The notes: generated by a model not told the origin, from the sequence alone. A DNA stretch of 64,000 bases from Flavobacterium sp. N1994 (GCF_025947145.1 NZ_CP109999.1:248001-312000); one strand, 5' to 3'. Counted from the stretch's first letter, positions 44,603 through 54,268 are shown. Translations and numbers: made by a program.

Positions 44603-45778
44603 ATGATATTCAAAAATAAAAATACTTCTATACTGCTAGTTTTGGTATTGTTGCTTTGTGAATCGGTATTTTCTCAAAAGATTCCAACGTTCACTATTGT
44701 ATTAGATGCTGGTCACGGAGGTAAGGATCCTGGGAATTCTTATCATGGGTATGTTGAAAAGGATATAGCCTTAGCTACCACTTTGAAAGTGGGGAAATTG
44801 CTAGAAGGTGAAAAGGGGTTTAAAGTTATTTATACTAGAACTTCAGATGTTTTTATAGAATTGGTAGAGCGACCAAAGATTGCTAACAAGGCGAATGCTC
44901 ATTTATTTGTGGCTATTCATTGCAACTCGGTTAAGAATTTTGAACCTTCGGGAACAGAGACTTTTGTGATGGGGTTGACTAGAAGTAATATGAATTTAGA
45001 AGTATCTAAACGAGAGAATTCGGTAATCCTTTTAGAAGATAATTACAAAGAAACGTATCAAGGATTTGACCCTAAAAAGCCAGAAACACTAATTGGATTA
45101 GCTATAAAACAAGAAGACAACTTGAACAATAGCATTCAATTAGCCACAAAAATTCAAGATAATTTTTCTAATAACTTAAACCGAAAAACAAGAGGTGTAA
45201 AGCAAGAGCCACTATGGGTGTTAGATGCCGCTGGTATGCCAGGAGTTCTGATTGAGTTAGGGTTTTTATCCAATGCAGAGGAAGGAGAATTTTTGAATTC
45301 AGAGGAGGGACAAAGTAAAATGGCACATCAAATTGCTAATGCTATTGTAAGTTATAGAAAAGATTACTTTGGAGAATCTTCTGCTGCTTCTGAAAGAGAG
45401 GAGACACCTACTGTTAATCCGACCAAAAAAGACACCGTTGAAAAAAGAAAAGAAGATACTATAGAAAAAAGAAAAGAAGATACTGTAAAAGCTAAAGAAA
45501 TAATTGAAAAAAAACTACCTGTTGTGGAAGCATCGGCTCCAGTCTATAAAGTGCAATTATCAGCAGGTTCAAAAAAAATAGCTACAAGCCCTTCTAATTT
45601 TAAAGGATTAAAAAAGGTTTCTGTTCATTACTATGAAAGTATCTATAAGTATATGTATGGAGAAACCACAGATTTAGAGGAAGCCAAACAATTACAGTCG
45701 GAAGCCCGAAATAAAGGATTTAAAGATGCCTTTATTGTGATGATAAAAGAGGACAAAATTGTTAAGGTTACCATCTAG
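44603..45778 (+). CDS. N-acetylmuramoyl-L-alanine amidase 1, SPOR-like tail
   Basis: A 391-residue AmiA/B/C-type zinc amidase that cleaves the MurNAc-L-Ala bond of peptidoglycan. I chose the ATG at 44603 over a TTG two codons earlier. A signal peptide (about 1-24) precedes the catalytic domain: VLDAGHGGKDPG (zinc His), VEKDIAL (zinc Glu), AIHCNS (zinc His), VLIELGFLSN (catalytic Glu). A linker with two copies of EKRKEDT precedes a SPOR-like C-terminal domain (about 310-391) that would target septal glycan. It is divergent from lptD and followed by a paralogue. Confidence 0.94.
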   Translation: MIFKNKNTSILLVLVLLLCESVFSQKIPTFTIVLDAGHGGKDPGNSYHGYVEKDIALATTLKVGKLLEGEKGFKVIYTRTSDVFIELVERPKIANKANAHLFVAIHCNSVKNFEPSGTETFVMGLTRSNMNLEVSKRENSVILLEDNYKETYQGFDPKKPETLIGLAIKQEDNLNNSIQLATKIQDNFSNNLNRKTRGVKQEPLWVLDAAGMPGVLIELGFLSNAEEGEFLNSEEGQSKMAHQIANAIVSYRKDYFGESSAASEREETPTVNPTKKDTVEKRKEDTIEKRKEDTVKAKEIIEKKLPVVEASAPVYKVQLSAGSKKIATSPSNFKGLKKVSVHYYESIYKYMYGETTDLEEAKQLQSEARNKGFKDAFIVMIKEDKIVKVTI

Positions 45779-45812
45779 TAGGAAATAATAATTAACTTCG
45801 CAAAAAAATATT

Positions 45813-47012
45813 TTGAAAGGAATAAGTAAATATAATAATACGCTAAAAATACTGTCTTTATTGACAGTATTATTTTGTAGTACGGTCTATTCACAAAACA
45901 AAGATAAGTTCAAAGTTACCCTTGACGCTGGACACGGAGATCATGATTATGGTGCTGTGTATCATGGTCATATAGAAAAGAATATTGCCTTGGCGGTAGT
46001 CTTAAAGGTGGGGAAACTATTAGAAAAAAACTCTAGTATAGATGTGGTTTACACCCGAAAAACCGATCAGTTTATTGATTTGGTGGAGCGCGCAAACATT
46101 GCTAATCGAGCGGATGCTAACATCTTTGTATCTATTCACTGTAATGCTAATCCCAATAATGCGGCAGATGGTTGTGAGACTTATGTAATGGGTATGTCTA
46201 AAAATGCTTCCAATCTTGAAGCGGCAAAACGAGAGAACTCGGTAATTACCTTAGAGAAAGATTATAAGCAAAAGTATGAAGGGTACGATCCAAAGTCGCC
46301 AGAATCTTTGATAGGCATGACCATCATGCAAGAAGAGTATTTGGATAATAGTATTGCCCTAGCCGGAAAAGTACAAGCGCAATTCATTCAAGTAGGTAAA
46401 AAAAGCAGAGGAGTTAAACAAGCGCCTTATATGGTATTACACAAAGCTTATATGCCTAGAGTATTGATAGAGATGGGTTTTATTTCAAATCAAGCAGAGG
46501 GCGCCAAGTTAGATTCAGAAGAAGGGCAACAAGAAATAGCCGAATCGATTGCTAATGCTATTATCAGTTACAAAAAAGAATACTTTGGTTCCAATGATAG
46601 TGACACTATGATTAAACCATCACAGAGAATTGACCCTGTAAAATCTATTGACTCTACCGCTAGTAAACCAGTAGTTAAGACTCCGACTGAAATTAAAAAA
46701 CCAGAGAAAAAGCCAGAAACCAAACCGGAGGTAAAACCAGAAGTGGTTTCAACAGGAGTAGCTTCCTTCAAAGTACAACTTTCGGCTAGTGGCAAGAAAT
46801 TAGAACTTGTTCCGAGCAATTTCAACGGATTGGGCAATATCTCTATGGCTTCAGAAGGGACTTTGTATAAATACATGTATGGAGAAACTTCTAATTATGA
46901 AGAAGCCAAACGTTTGTTAGCAGAAGCTAAAGCGAAAGGATATAGTTCTGCCTTTTTAATTGCTTTTAAAAATGGTAAAAAAGTTTCAGTTCAAGAAGCA
47001 TTAAAACAATAA
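45813..47012 (+). CDS. N-acetylmuramoyl-L-alanine amidase 2, paralogue of the preceding gene
   Basis: A 399-residue amidase clearly related to its upstream neighbour, with the same order of signal peptide, catalytic domain, linker and SPOR-like tail. Zinc ligands are kept: TLDAGHGDHDYG, HIEKNIAL, SIHCNAN, and VLIEMGFISN for the catalytic Glu. The linker is Pro/Lys-rich (KKPEKKPETKPEVKPE). The start is a TTG at 45813, since no ATG precedes the signal peptide. The tandem pair may divide septal and general roles. A gap of 34 bases follows the first gene, suggesting one transcript. Confidence 0.93.
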   Translation: MKGISKYNNTLKILSLLTVLFCSTVYSQNKDKFKVTLDAGHGDHDYGAVYHGHIEKNIALAVVLKVGKLLEKNSSIDVVYTRKTDQFIDLVERANIANRADANIFVSIHCNANPNNAADGCETYVMGMSKNASNLEAAKRENSVITLEKDYKQKYEGYDPKSPESLIGMTIMQEEYLDNSIALAGKVQAQFIQVGKKSRGVKQAPYMVLHKAYMPRVLIEMGFISNQAEGAKLDSEEGQQEIAESIANAIISYKKEYFGSNDSDTMIKPSQRIDPVKSIDSTASKPVVKTPTEIKKPEKKPETKPEVKPEVVSTGVASFKVQLSASGKKLELVPSNFNGLGNISMASEGTLYKYMYGETSNYEEAKRLLAEAKAKGYSSAFLIAFKNGKKVSVQEALKQ

Positions 47013-47063
47013 TAACAAGGAGTTATAGGATTTTATTTTAACTTTGCCAAAAAAATAACAGCA

Positions 47064-48023
47064 TTGAAAATTACTAGAGAAATTAAGACCGCGATATTAG
47101 TTATTATCTCGATTGCATTGTTCATTTGGGGATACAGTTTCTTAAAAGGAAAGGACTTATTAGCCAATTATAAAACATTTTATGTACAGTATGATAATGT
47201 GGAAGGTTTGATGAAATCGGCTCCAGTTACTATTAACGGACTCAATGTTGGTAAAGTGAGCAAGGTAGAATTCCTTACCGATAACTCAGGAAAAATCAGA
47301 GTGGAACTTCAAATCAAATCCGATTTTCCAATTTCAAAATCAAGTATAGCTTCTATTTATGAGCCAGGATTGATAGGTGGAAAGCAAATTATGATTACTC
47401 CCAATTTTGAGGATAAAGAAATTGCAGAATCTGGTATAACTTTAAAAGGAGACATCAAACCCGGTTTAACTACCTTAGTGGCGCAACGTTTGACACCATT
47501 ACAAGAAAAAGTAGAAAAGATGGTTGTTTCAGCGGATGGTCTGCTTAAAAATGTGAACTCCATTTTAGATTCTAAAACCAAAGAAAATTTAAAAAGCAGT
47601 ATTGCCAATTTAGATGCCACGTTAGCGGAATTCAAAGTAGCTTCTGAGAATGTCAATGTAATGTTGGCTGAAAATAAAGGAAAAATTAATTCTACGATTA
47701 CCAACTTTGACAAAGCATCCGGTAATTTTGCTAAGATATCTGATTCGTTAGCTAAAATTAACATTGGTAAAACGGTTAAAAACTTAGAAAAAACATTAGC
47801 TAGCGTTGATAAAATCATGGCCGATGTACAATCGGGTAAAGGAACTTTGGGCAAATTAGCCAAAGATGAAACGTTGTACAACAACTTCGCCAAAACTTCT
47901 AAAGAGTTGGAATTATTGTTACAAGACTTGCGTTTAAATCCTACTCGTTATGTGAATGTATCGCTGTTTGGAAAGAAAAACAAACCTTATAAAGCACCCG
48001 TAAACGACACTATTAAGAAGTAA
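47064..48023 (+). CDS. MlaD/MCE-domain lipid transport protein
   Basis: A 319-residue protein with one N-terminal membrane anchor (about 8-25) and a single MCE domain (about 38-115; NVEGLMKSAPVTINGLNVGKV, shortened). The rest is helical with amphipathic, coiled-coil-like repeats (about 140-290). MCE proteins form hexameric rings that move phospholipids between membranes; here it would be the periplasmic substrate-binding part of an ABC system whose other genes are not in the window. Start is a TTG at 47064, with TAACTTTG (-7 like) at 47039-47046. Confidence 0.9.
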   Translation: MKITREIKTAILVIISIALFIWGYSFLKGKDLLANYKTFYVQYDNVEGLMKSAPVTINGLNVGKVSKVEFLTDNSGKIRVELQIKSDFPISKSSIASIYEPGLIGGKQIMITPNFEDKEIAESGITLKGDIKPGLTTLVAQRLTPLQEKVEKMVVSADGLLKNVNSILDSKTKENLKSSIANLDATLAEFKVASENVNVMLAENKGKINSTITNFDKASGNFAKISDSLAKINIGKTVKNLEKTLASVDKIMADVQSGKGTLGKLAKDETLYNNFAKTSKELELLLQDLRLNPTRYVNVSLFGKKNKPYKAPVNDTIKK

Positions 48024-48034
48024 AAACTCTTGCT

Positions 48035-49342
48035 ATGATGTATATCGACAACATACTGTTTGCTATTATTCTCGTTGTGGGAATTGGTTTTTTTGCTAAA
48101 AATGTAAAAAAGCTAAAGCGCAATATCAATTTGGGACATGATGTGAATCGCAATGACAATCCATCTGCGCGTTGGAAAAACATGGCTATGATTGCTTTAG
48201 GACAATCCAAAATGGTAAAAAGACCCGTTGCTGGATTTTTACACATCATTGTTTATGCCGGATTTATCATCATCAACATTGAAGTACTTGAAATTATTAT
48301 CGATGGTCTTTTCGGAACTCACCGCGTATTCTCATTCTTAGGTGGATTTTACGGTTTCTTAATTGGTTCTTTCGAAATATTAGCGGTATTAGTTTTAGTG
48401 GCAGTAATCGTTTTTTGGATTCGAAGAAATGTGATCAAATTAAAACGTTTTGCAAGCTCTGATTTGAATGGTTCTCCAAAAAGAGATGCCGATACTATCT
48501 TGTATTTCGAAATCGTATTGATGTCGTTGTTCTTGATTATGAATGCCACCGATTTGCATTTCCAAGCGATGAACTCTGGGAATGTGATTTCACAATTTAT
48601 TACTCCATGGTTTTCTTCATTTGATATAATGCAAGTAGAAGCCATTGAAATGACCGCTTGGTGGATTCATATTATTGGAATATTAGTATTCTTAAACTAC
48701 TTGTACTATTCGAAACACTTGCATATTTTATTGGCTTTCCCTAATACTTATTTTGCTGATTTGAATCCGAAAGGACAATTCGATAATTTAGAAAGTGTTA
48801 CTAATGAAGTAAAACTGATGATGGACCCTAATGCTGATCCGTTTGCTGCACCACCTGCTGATGCAACTGCTGTACCTAGCAAATTTGGAGCTTCGGATGT
48901 ACAAGATTTGAATTGGGTACAACTATTGAACGCCTACACTTGTACTGAATGTGGTCGTTGTACTTCTTCTTGTCCGGCTAATCAAACAGGAAAGAAATTG
49001 TCACCTCGTAAAATCATGATGGATACTCGTGACAGAATGGAAGAAGTAGGTAGAAATATAGATGCCAACAAAGGGGTGTTTGTTCCTGATAACAAATCGT
49101 TGTTGAATGATTATATCACTCCTGAAGAGCTATGGGCTTGTACTTCTTGTAATGCTTGTGTGGAAGAATGCCCAGTGAATATTAGTCCGTTATCCATTAT
49201 TATGGATATGAGACGCTATTTAGTTATGGAGCAAAGTGCAGCACCACAATCTTTAAATGCTATGATGACCAATATAGAAAATAACGGTGCACCATGGCAG
49301 TACAACCAACAAGATCGATTAAACTGGAAAAACGAAAATTAA
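48035..49342 (+). CDS. Membrane-bound 4Fe-4S oxidoreductase (HdrDE/GlpC-like N part)
   Basis: A 435-residue protein. The N-terminal half has about five membrane helices with several His residues (GLFGTHRVFSFLGG, WWIHIIGI, YSKHLHIL), a likely haem- or quinone-interacting domain. The C-terminal half has two 4Fe-4S motifs: CTECGRCTSSCPAN (about 302) and CTSCNACVEECPVN (about 368). It resembles the respiratory nitrate-reductase-gamma or HdrE fused to an HdrC-like ferredoxin. The partner CCG-domain protein is encoded at 49881-50672. It probably transfers electrons between an unknown donor and menaquinone. Confidence 0.85.
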   Translation: MMYIDNILFAIILVVGIGFFAKNVKKLKRNINLGHDVNRNDNPSARWKNMAMIALGQSKMVKRPVAGFLHIIVYAGFIIINIEVLEIIIDGLFGTHRVFSFLGGFYGFLIGSFEILAVLVLVAVIVFWIRRNVIKLKRFASSDLNGSPKRDADTILYFEIVLMSLFLIMNATDLHFQAMNSGNVISQFITPWFSSFDIMQVEAIEMTAWWIHIIGILVFLNYLYYSKHLHILLAFPNTYFADLNPKGQFDNLESVTNEVKLMMDPNADPFAAPPADATAVPSKFGASDVQDLNWVQLLNAYTCTECGRCTSSCPANQTGKKLSPRKIMMDTRDRMEEVGRNIDANKGVFVPDNKSLLNDYITPEELWACTSCNACVEECPVNISPLSIIMDMRRYLVMEQSAAPQSLNAMMTNIENNGAPWQYNQQDRLNWKNEN

Positions 49343-49423
49343 TATAATAACCAGATGAATTCTCATATTTGTGAGGCTTGAGGATTTGTCGAATGAATTT
49401 GATAAACTATAAAAAGTAACAAA

Positions 49424-49870
49424 ATGAAAGCGGAAGACATTGAAAAAAAACTGCAAAGCATCACGCAAAACGGACAGCATTTAAGTCCAATTTTACCTGA
49501 AGGGGTAAAGAATTATTTAATTGATATTGACGGAACCGTTTGTGATGATATTCCAAACGAAGAGCCAGAAAGAATGTTGACCGCAGAGGTGTATCCAGAT
49601 GCTTTGGTAACGTTGAACAAATGGTATGATGAAGGTCATATTATATTTTTCTTTACTTCAAGAACCGAAGCTCACAGAGAGTATACAGAGATTTGGTTGA
49701 AAAAACACGGATTCAAATACCACGGTATTCTTTTCGGAAAACCAAGAGGAGGCAACTACCACTGGATAGATAATCACTTGGTAAAAGCGACTCGTTACAG
49801 AGGAAAGTTCACTGATTTAGTAGAAAAAGAAGTAACCATTCAGGTGTTCGATGACGAGCATCATGAATAA
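49424..49870 (+). CDS. HAD-like phosphatase-fold protein
   Basis: A 148-residue protein with an HAD-like core. YLIDIDGTVCDDIPNEEPER holds the DxDGT nucleophile motif (about residues 31-35), and FFFTSRTEAHREY the motif II serine/threonine region. The C-terminal GNYHWIDNHLVKA may be the substrate end. Bacteroidota homologues are often labelled phosphoheptose isomerase, but I see no SIS domain; HAD phosphatase is a better reading. It lies between the two iron-sulfur genes, so it may be linked to that oxidoreductase or simply co-transcribed. Confidence 0.75.
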   Translation: MKAEDIEKKLQSITQNGQHLSPILPEGVKNYLIDIDGTVCDDIPNEEPERMLTAEVYPDALVTLNKWYDEGHIIFFFTSRTEAHREYTEIWLKKHGFKYHGILFGKPRGGNYHWIDNHLVKATRYRGKFTDLVEKEVTIQVFDDEHHE

Positions 49871-49880
49871 ATAATAAATT

Positions 49881-50672
49881 ATGTCAGAAGTATTAAATGT
49901 GCCAACGATGGCAGAAATGATGGCTCAAGGCAAGCAACCCGAAGTTTTGTTTTGGGTAGGTTGTGCGGGTAGCTTTGATGACAGAGCCAAAAAAATTACT
50001 AAGGCATTTGTGCGTATTTTAAATCGTGCCAATGTTGCCTTTGCTGTATTGGGAACGGAAGAAAGTTGTACTGGTGATCCGGCCAAAAGAGCAGGTAATG
50101 AATTTTTGTTCCAGATGCAAGCTATGATGAACATTGAGGTTTTGAATGCTTATGAAGCCAAAAAAATCGTTACCGCTTGTCCACATTGTTTTAATACACT
50201 GAAAAACGAATACCCTGAATTAGGAGGGAAGTATGAAGTAGTTCACCACACCGAATTCTTGAAATCTTTATTAGATAGTGGAAGATTAACCATTGAAGGC
50301 GGACAGTTCAAAGGAAAAAGAATCACTTTTCATGACCCTTGTTATCTAGGGAGAGCTAACAATATCTATGAAGCTCCAAGAGATTTAATTCAGAAGTTAG
50401 ATGCAGAATTAGTGGAAATGAAACGCTCGCGTGCCAATGGTTTATGCTGTGGTGCTGGTGGCGCTCAGATGTTTAAAGATGCTGAAAAAGGGGATAAAGA
50501 GATTAATGTAGAAAGAACCGAAGACGCTTTAGCCACTAAACCAGAAATCATTGCAGCGGGTTGTCCGTTTTGCAATACCATGATGACTGACGGAGTAAAA
50601 GCCAAAGAACAAGAAGCCAATATCAAAGTGATGGATATTGCAGAACTGATTGCAAACGCTCAAGATTTGTAA
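49881..50672 (+). CDS. CCG-domain Fe-S oxidoreductase subunit (HdrB/GlpC-like)
   Basis: A 263-residue protein with two CCG (cysteine-rich) domains. The first set is VGCAGSFDDRAKKITKAF with CTGDPAKR and TACPHCFNTLKNEYP; the second is FHDPCYLGRANNIYEAPRD, LCCGAGGAQMFKD and AAGCPFCNTMM. Such domains hold the catalytic or electron-transfer clusters of heterodisulfide reductase and glycerol-3-phosphate or lactate dehydrogenases. It should work with the membrane ferredoxin-like protein at 48035-49342. The physiological substrate is unknown. Confidence 0.9.
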   Translation: MSEVLNVPTMAEMMAQGKQPEVLFWVGCAGSFDDRAKKITKAFVRILNRANVAFAVLGTEESCTGDPAKRAGNEFLFQMQAMMNIEVLNAYEAKKIVTACPHCFNTLKNEYPELGGKYEVVHHTEFLKSLLDSGRLTIEGGQFKGKRITFHDPCYLGRANNIYEAPRDLIQKLDAELVEMKRSRANGLCCGAGGAQMFKDAEKGDKEINVERTEDALATKPEIIAAGCPFCNTMMTDGVKAKEQEANIKVMDIAELIANAQDL

Positions 50673-50703
50673 TACACAATTCACAATTTAAAATAATAAT
50701 TAC

Positions 50704-51186
50704 ATGTACGTTCCCTTTGAAAATTTACCCGAAGATTCCAAAATTTGGATTTACCCATCCAATCGCAAATTTTCAGACGACGAGATGACCGAAATCGAAA
50801 ATGATTTGAAAGCTTTTATTGAAAACTGGTCGGCACACGGAACCGGTTTAGAGGCTTCTTATCTTTTAAAATACAATCGCTTTATCATTTTGGCAGTCAA
50901 TCAGGAAGTGCAACAAGCAACGGGTTGTTCTATCGATTCTTCAGTGGCTTTTATTCAAAATTTAGAGCAAAAATACCAAGTCGATTTGTTAGATAAAATG
51001 AATGTGACTTTCAAAAACGGAGAACACATAGCTCATAAATCATTACTTGATTTTAAACGGATGGCTAAAGAAAAAGCAGTAACTGCCAATACCATCGTTT
51101 TTAATAATTTAGTGAATAGTATCGAAGAGTTTAACGAAAGTTGGGAAGTTCCTGCAGGCGAAAGCTGGCACAGTCGTTTCTTTTAA
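50704..51186 (+). CDS. Conserved Bacteroidota protein, unknown function
   Basis: A 160-residue cytosolic protein. Family relatives in Flavobacteria are sometimes labelled ABC transporter ATPase, but no Walker A, Walker B or signature motif is visible, so that label is not supported. EDSKIWIYPSNRKFSDDE and GCSIDSSVAFIQNLEQKYQ are the most conserved-looking stretches, and a single C-terminal Trp-rich block ends the protein. It follows the CCG subunit by 31 bases and precedes the GH3 lipoprotein by 10 bases. It may share an operon with both. Confidence 0.8.
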   Translation: MYVPFENLPEDSKIWIYPSNRKFSDDEMTEIENDLKAFIENWSAHGTGLEASYLLKYNRFIILAVNQEVQQATGCSIDSSVAFIQNLEQKYQVDLLDKMNVTFKNGEHIAHKSLLDFKRMAKEKAVTANTIVFNNLVNSIEEFNESWEVPAGESWHSRFF

Positions 51187-51196
51187 TTCCTTTTAC

Positions 51197-54100
51197 ATGA
51201 AGAGTCTTTGGTTCAAAATAAGCGCATTGGCGATGGTGTCGTTTTTGGTTACGAATTGTTCGTCTACCAAAGCATTACCTAACAATACCCATTTAGCCAA
51301 AGCCGGAATTGCCGAAGACGAAGAAATCTATATCCCACACTTAAAATCAGAACGAAAAAACTTTTTTCCTGAAACTGATGCAGAAATTCATTGGGTGGAT
51401 AGTGTTTATAATCAACTTTCCTTTGATGAAAAAGTAGGGCAATTATTTATGGTGGCGGCTTATTCTAATAGAGATGCCTCTCATGAAGCCGACATCGACA
51501 AACTCATTACTGAAAATAAAATAGGCGGATTAATATTTTTTCAAGGCGGTCCTTTTCGTCAAGCCAAATTAACGAATCATTTTCAGTCGAAATCAAAAGT
51601 GCCCTTATTCATAGGAATTGATGCTGAATGGGGAATGAGCATGCGTTTGGATTCTACCTTCCGTTATCCTTTCAATATGACTTTAGGTGCTATCAAAGAT
51701 TTGAAATTGATAGAGAAAGTAGGCACTAGCATGGCCAAAGAAAGTAAAAGAATGGGAGTCCATTTCAACTTTGCTCCGGTTTTAGATATCAATACCAATC
51801 CTAAGAATCCTATTATTGGTTATCGTTCTTTTGGCGAGAATAAAGTCAATGTCACGGAACACGCCATCGCTTTGATGACAGGAGCTCAAAATCAAGGGAT
51901 ATTTTCTACTGGAAAACACTTCCCAGGTCACGGAGATACTGCCACTGATTCTCATGCTTCCTTGCCAACAGTTAACGCAACATTAGATCATTTAGAAAAA
52001 GTAGAATTGTACCCCTACAAAAGAATGTTTGATGAAGGTTTGGTTTCTGTAATGGTAGCTCATTTGAATGTGCCGAGTATCGAACCAAGAGAAGGCTATC
52101 CTACTTCTATTTCTTATAATGTGGTAACCAACATCCTAAAAAACGAGTTGGGTTTTGACGGGCTTATTTTTACCGATGCCTTGAATATGAAAGGGGCTAG
52201 TAATTTCAGAAAGCCAGGTGATATTGATTTAGAAGCCTTTCAAGCTGGAAACGACATCTTGCTTTTTGCTGAAAATGTGCCCCTAGCTTCTGAAAAAATT
52301 TGTATGGCGTATCAAGACAGTCTAATTTCAGAAAGTCGATTAGCCGAATCCGTAAAAAAGATTTTGCATTATAAATACAAAGCGGGACTTAATCAATATA
52401 AGCCAGTAGAACCCATTAATCTATTCCATGATATTAATCCTAGTAGCAATGAACAGTTGCAATATGAGTTGTATGAAAATGCGGTTACCGTTGTAAAAAA
52501 TGATGAGGGAATATTACCGATAAAAGATTTAAATCAAAAAATTGCCTATGTAAAATTGGGTGATGACACTAACAGTTCGTTTGTAACTACTTTAAAAAAA
52601 TATACTGAAGTAACTGAAGTTTCGGATGCCAATGTGGATTCGTTACTAGTAAAATTAAAGGATTACACTACCGTAATTATTGGCTATCATAAGTCAGATA
52701 AATCATGGTGGAAAGTCCCAGCTTTTACGGATACAGAATTACAAATTATAAGTAAAGTTGGTGCGCAAAACAAAGTTATTTTAGATTGTTTTTCCAAGCC
52801 TTATGTATTATCCCAAATTCAAAATTTTGATGTTATTAAAGGATTGGTAGTCTCCTATCAAAATCAAGATATCGCTCAATTAGTTTCGGCTGAAGTCCTT
52901 TTCGGAGCAATAGAATCAAAAGGGAAATTATCAGTTTCTATAAACGAAACCTATAAAGCAGGAGATGGTTTAACTACTGAGAAACTAAACCGATTAAGTT
53001 TTGGTGTTCCTGAAAGTGTCAATATGAGTTCTGAAAAACTGAAACAAATTGAGACTATTGCTCAAAAAGCTATTGATGGCAAAATGGCACCAGGTATGCA
53101 GATTTTAGTCGCTCGTAAAGGGAAAGTCATTTATCAAAAGTCTTTTGGGAAACAAACGTATGAGGGTAATGTTAAAGTTAAAAACACCGACTTATATGAT
53201 GTAGCTTCGATGACCAAAATGGTGGCAACATTGCCTAATGTGATGCAGTTGTATGATCAAAAGAAAGTTACTTTAGCGACTACTTTGGGGGAAATGTTAC
53301 CTATCTTCAAAGGTTCAAATAAACAGCAAATAACCTTCAAGGAATTGCTTTCTCATTATGGCAGATTGCAAGCTTGGATTCCGTTTTATAAAGCTACTTT
53401 AGATTCGGCTAAAATGCCTTTAGACAAATACTATAAAAAAGTATATACCGAAGGATTTACCAAAAGAGTTTCCGATAGTTTGTTTTTACGGGATGATTAT
53501 CATGATACTATTATGAAAAAAATTGTTAATAGTCCGTTGATAGAAAAAAAGGAATACCGATATAGTGATTTTACGTTCATTATCCTGAAACAATATTTAG
53601 AAAAAACTACAGGGAAGCATTTGGAGGATTTGGCTTATGATAATTTTTATAAATCGCTTGGGATGAATAATACATTATATAATCCTTTAAAGAGATTTGA
53701 CAAAAGTGTTATTGCACCCACTGAAATCGATACTTATTTCCGTCATACTTTAGTACAAGGCTATGTTCATGATATGGAAGCTGCTATGGAAGATGGAGTA
53801 GGTGGTCATGCTGGTATTTTTTCGAATGCGATGGATATTGCCAAAATGATGCAGTTGTATCTTCAAAAAGGAAATTATGGGGGACAGCAGTATTTCTCTG
53901 AAGCTACTTTTAATGATTTTAATACTTGCTGGTTTTGTGCTGAAGGAAATCGACGTGGCTTAGGATTTGACAAACCACAACTTAGTGGAGGTGGCCCAAC
54001 TTGTGGTTGCGTTTCGATGTCGAGTTTTGGTCACACTGGTTTTACTGGAACTATAGCTTGGGTTGACCCAAAAACAGATATTGTCTATATTTTTCTTTCC

Positions 54101-54202
54101 AATAGAACCTATCCTGATTCTAACTTACCCAATACGCTTTCCAAGCAAAATATCCGTGAAGACATTCAAAAAGTGATTCAGGATGCGATTATGGATAAAT
54201 AA
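51197..54202 (+). CDS. Lipoprotein fusion: GH3 beta-N-acetylhexosaminidase plus beta-lactamase-like serine hydrolase
   Basis: A 1001-residue predicted lipoprotein (lipobox VTNC, cysteine about residue 21). Residues about 55-385 are a GH3 domain with KHFPGHGDT (about 240) and the FTDALNMKG nucleophile Asp (about 325), close to NagZ enzymes that split GlcNAc-1,6-anhydroMurNAc. Residues about 615-990 are a class C beta-lactamase-like fold with SxxK as SMTK (about 670), YSDF in place of YxN, and GHTGFTG as the third motif. The whole probably recycles peptidoglycan in the periplasm. The central linker holds a GH3 C-terminal region. Confidence 0.9.
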   Translation: MKSLWFKISALAMVSFLVTNCSSTKALPNNTHLAKAGIAEDEEIYIPHLKSERKNFFPETDAEIHWVDSVYNQLSFDEKVGQLFMVAAYSNRDASHEADIDKLITENKIGGLIFFQGGPFRQAKLTNHFQSKSKVPLFIGIDAEWGMSMRLDSTFRYPFNMTLGAIKDLKLIEKVGTSMAKESKRMGVHFNFAPVLDINTNPKNPIIGYRSFGENKVNVTEHAIALMTGAQNQGIFSTGKHFPGHGDTATDSHASLPTVNATLDHLEKVELYPYKRMFDEGLVSVMVAHLNVPSIEPREGYPTSISYNVVTNILKNELGFDGLIFTDALNMKGASNFRKPGDIDLEAFQAGNDILLFAENVPLASEKICMAYQDSLISESRLAESVKKILHYKYKAGLNQYKPVEPINLFHDINPSSNEQLQYELYENAVTVVKNDEGILPIKDLNQKIAYVKLGDDTNSSFVTTLKKYTEVTEVSDANVDSLLVKLKDYTTVIIGYHKSDKSWWKVPAFTDTELQIISKVGAQNKVILDCFSKPYVLSQIQNFDVIKGLVVSYQNQDIAQLVSAEVLFGAIESKGKLSVSINETYKAGDGLTTEKLNRLSFGVPESVNMSSEKLKQIETIAQKAIDGKMAPGMQILVARKGKVIYQKSFGKQTYEGNVKVKNTDLYDVASMTKMVATLPNVMQLYDQKKVTLATTLGEMLPIFKGSNKQQITFKELLSHYGRLQAWIPFYKATLDSAKMPLDKYYKKVYTEGFTKRVSDSLFLRDDYHDTIMKKIVNSPLIEKKEYRYSDFTFIILKQYLEKTTGKHLEDLAYDNFYKSLGMNNTLYNPLKRFDKSVIAPTEIDTYFRHTLVQGYVHDMEAAMEDGVGGHAGIFSNAMDIAKMMQLYLQKGNYGGQQYFSEATFNDFNTCWFCAEGNRRGLGFDKPQLSGGGPTCGCVSMSSFGHTGFTGTIAWVDPKTDIVYIFLSNRTYPDSNLPNTLSKQNIREDIQKVIQDAIMDK

Positions 54203-54268
54203 TCTTTAACTCTTTTTTAGTCATATTCAATCCTAATTTTCTTAAATTCGTATCCACAAAATCAATTT

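Noticed and set aside
47357..47893. 178-codon minus-strand frame
   Set aside because: It is antisense to the MlaD gene, and no protein features were seen; it reflects AT/GC patterns of the true gene.
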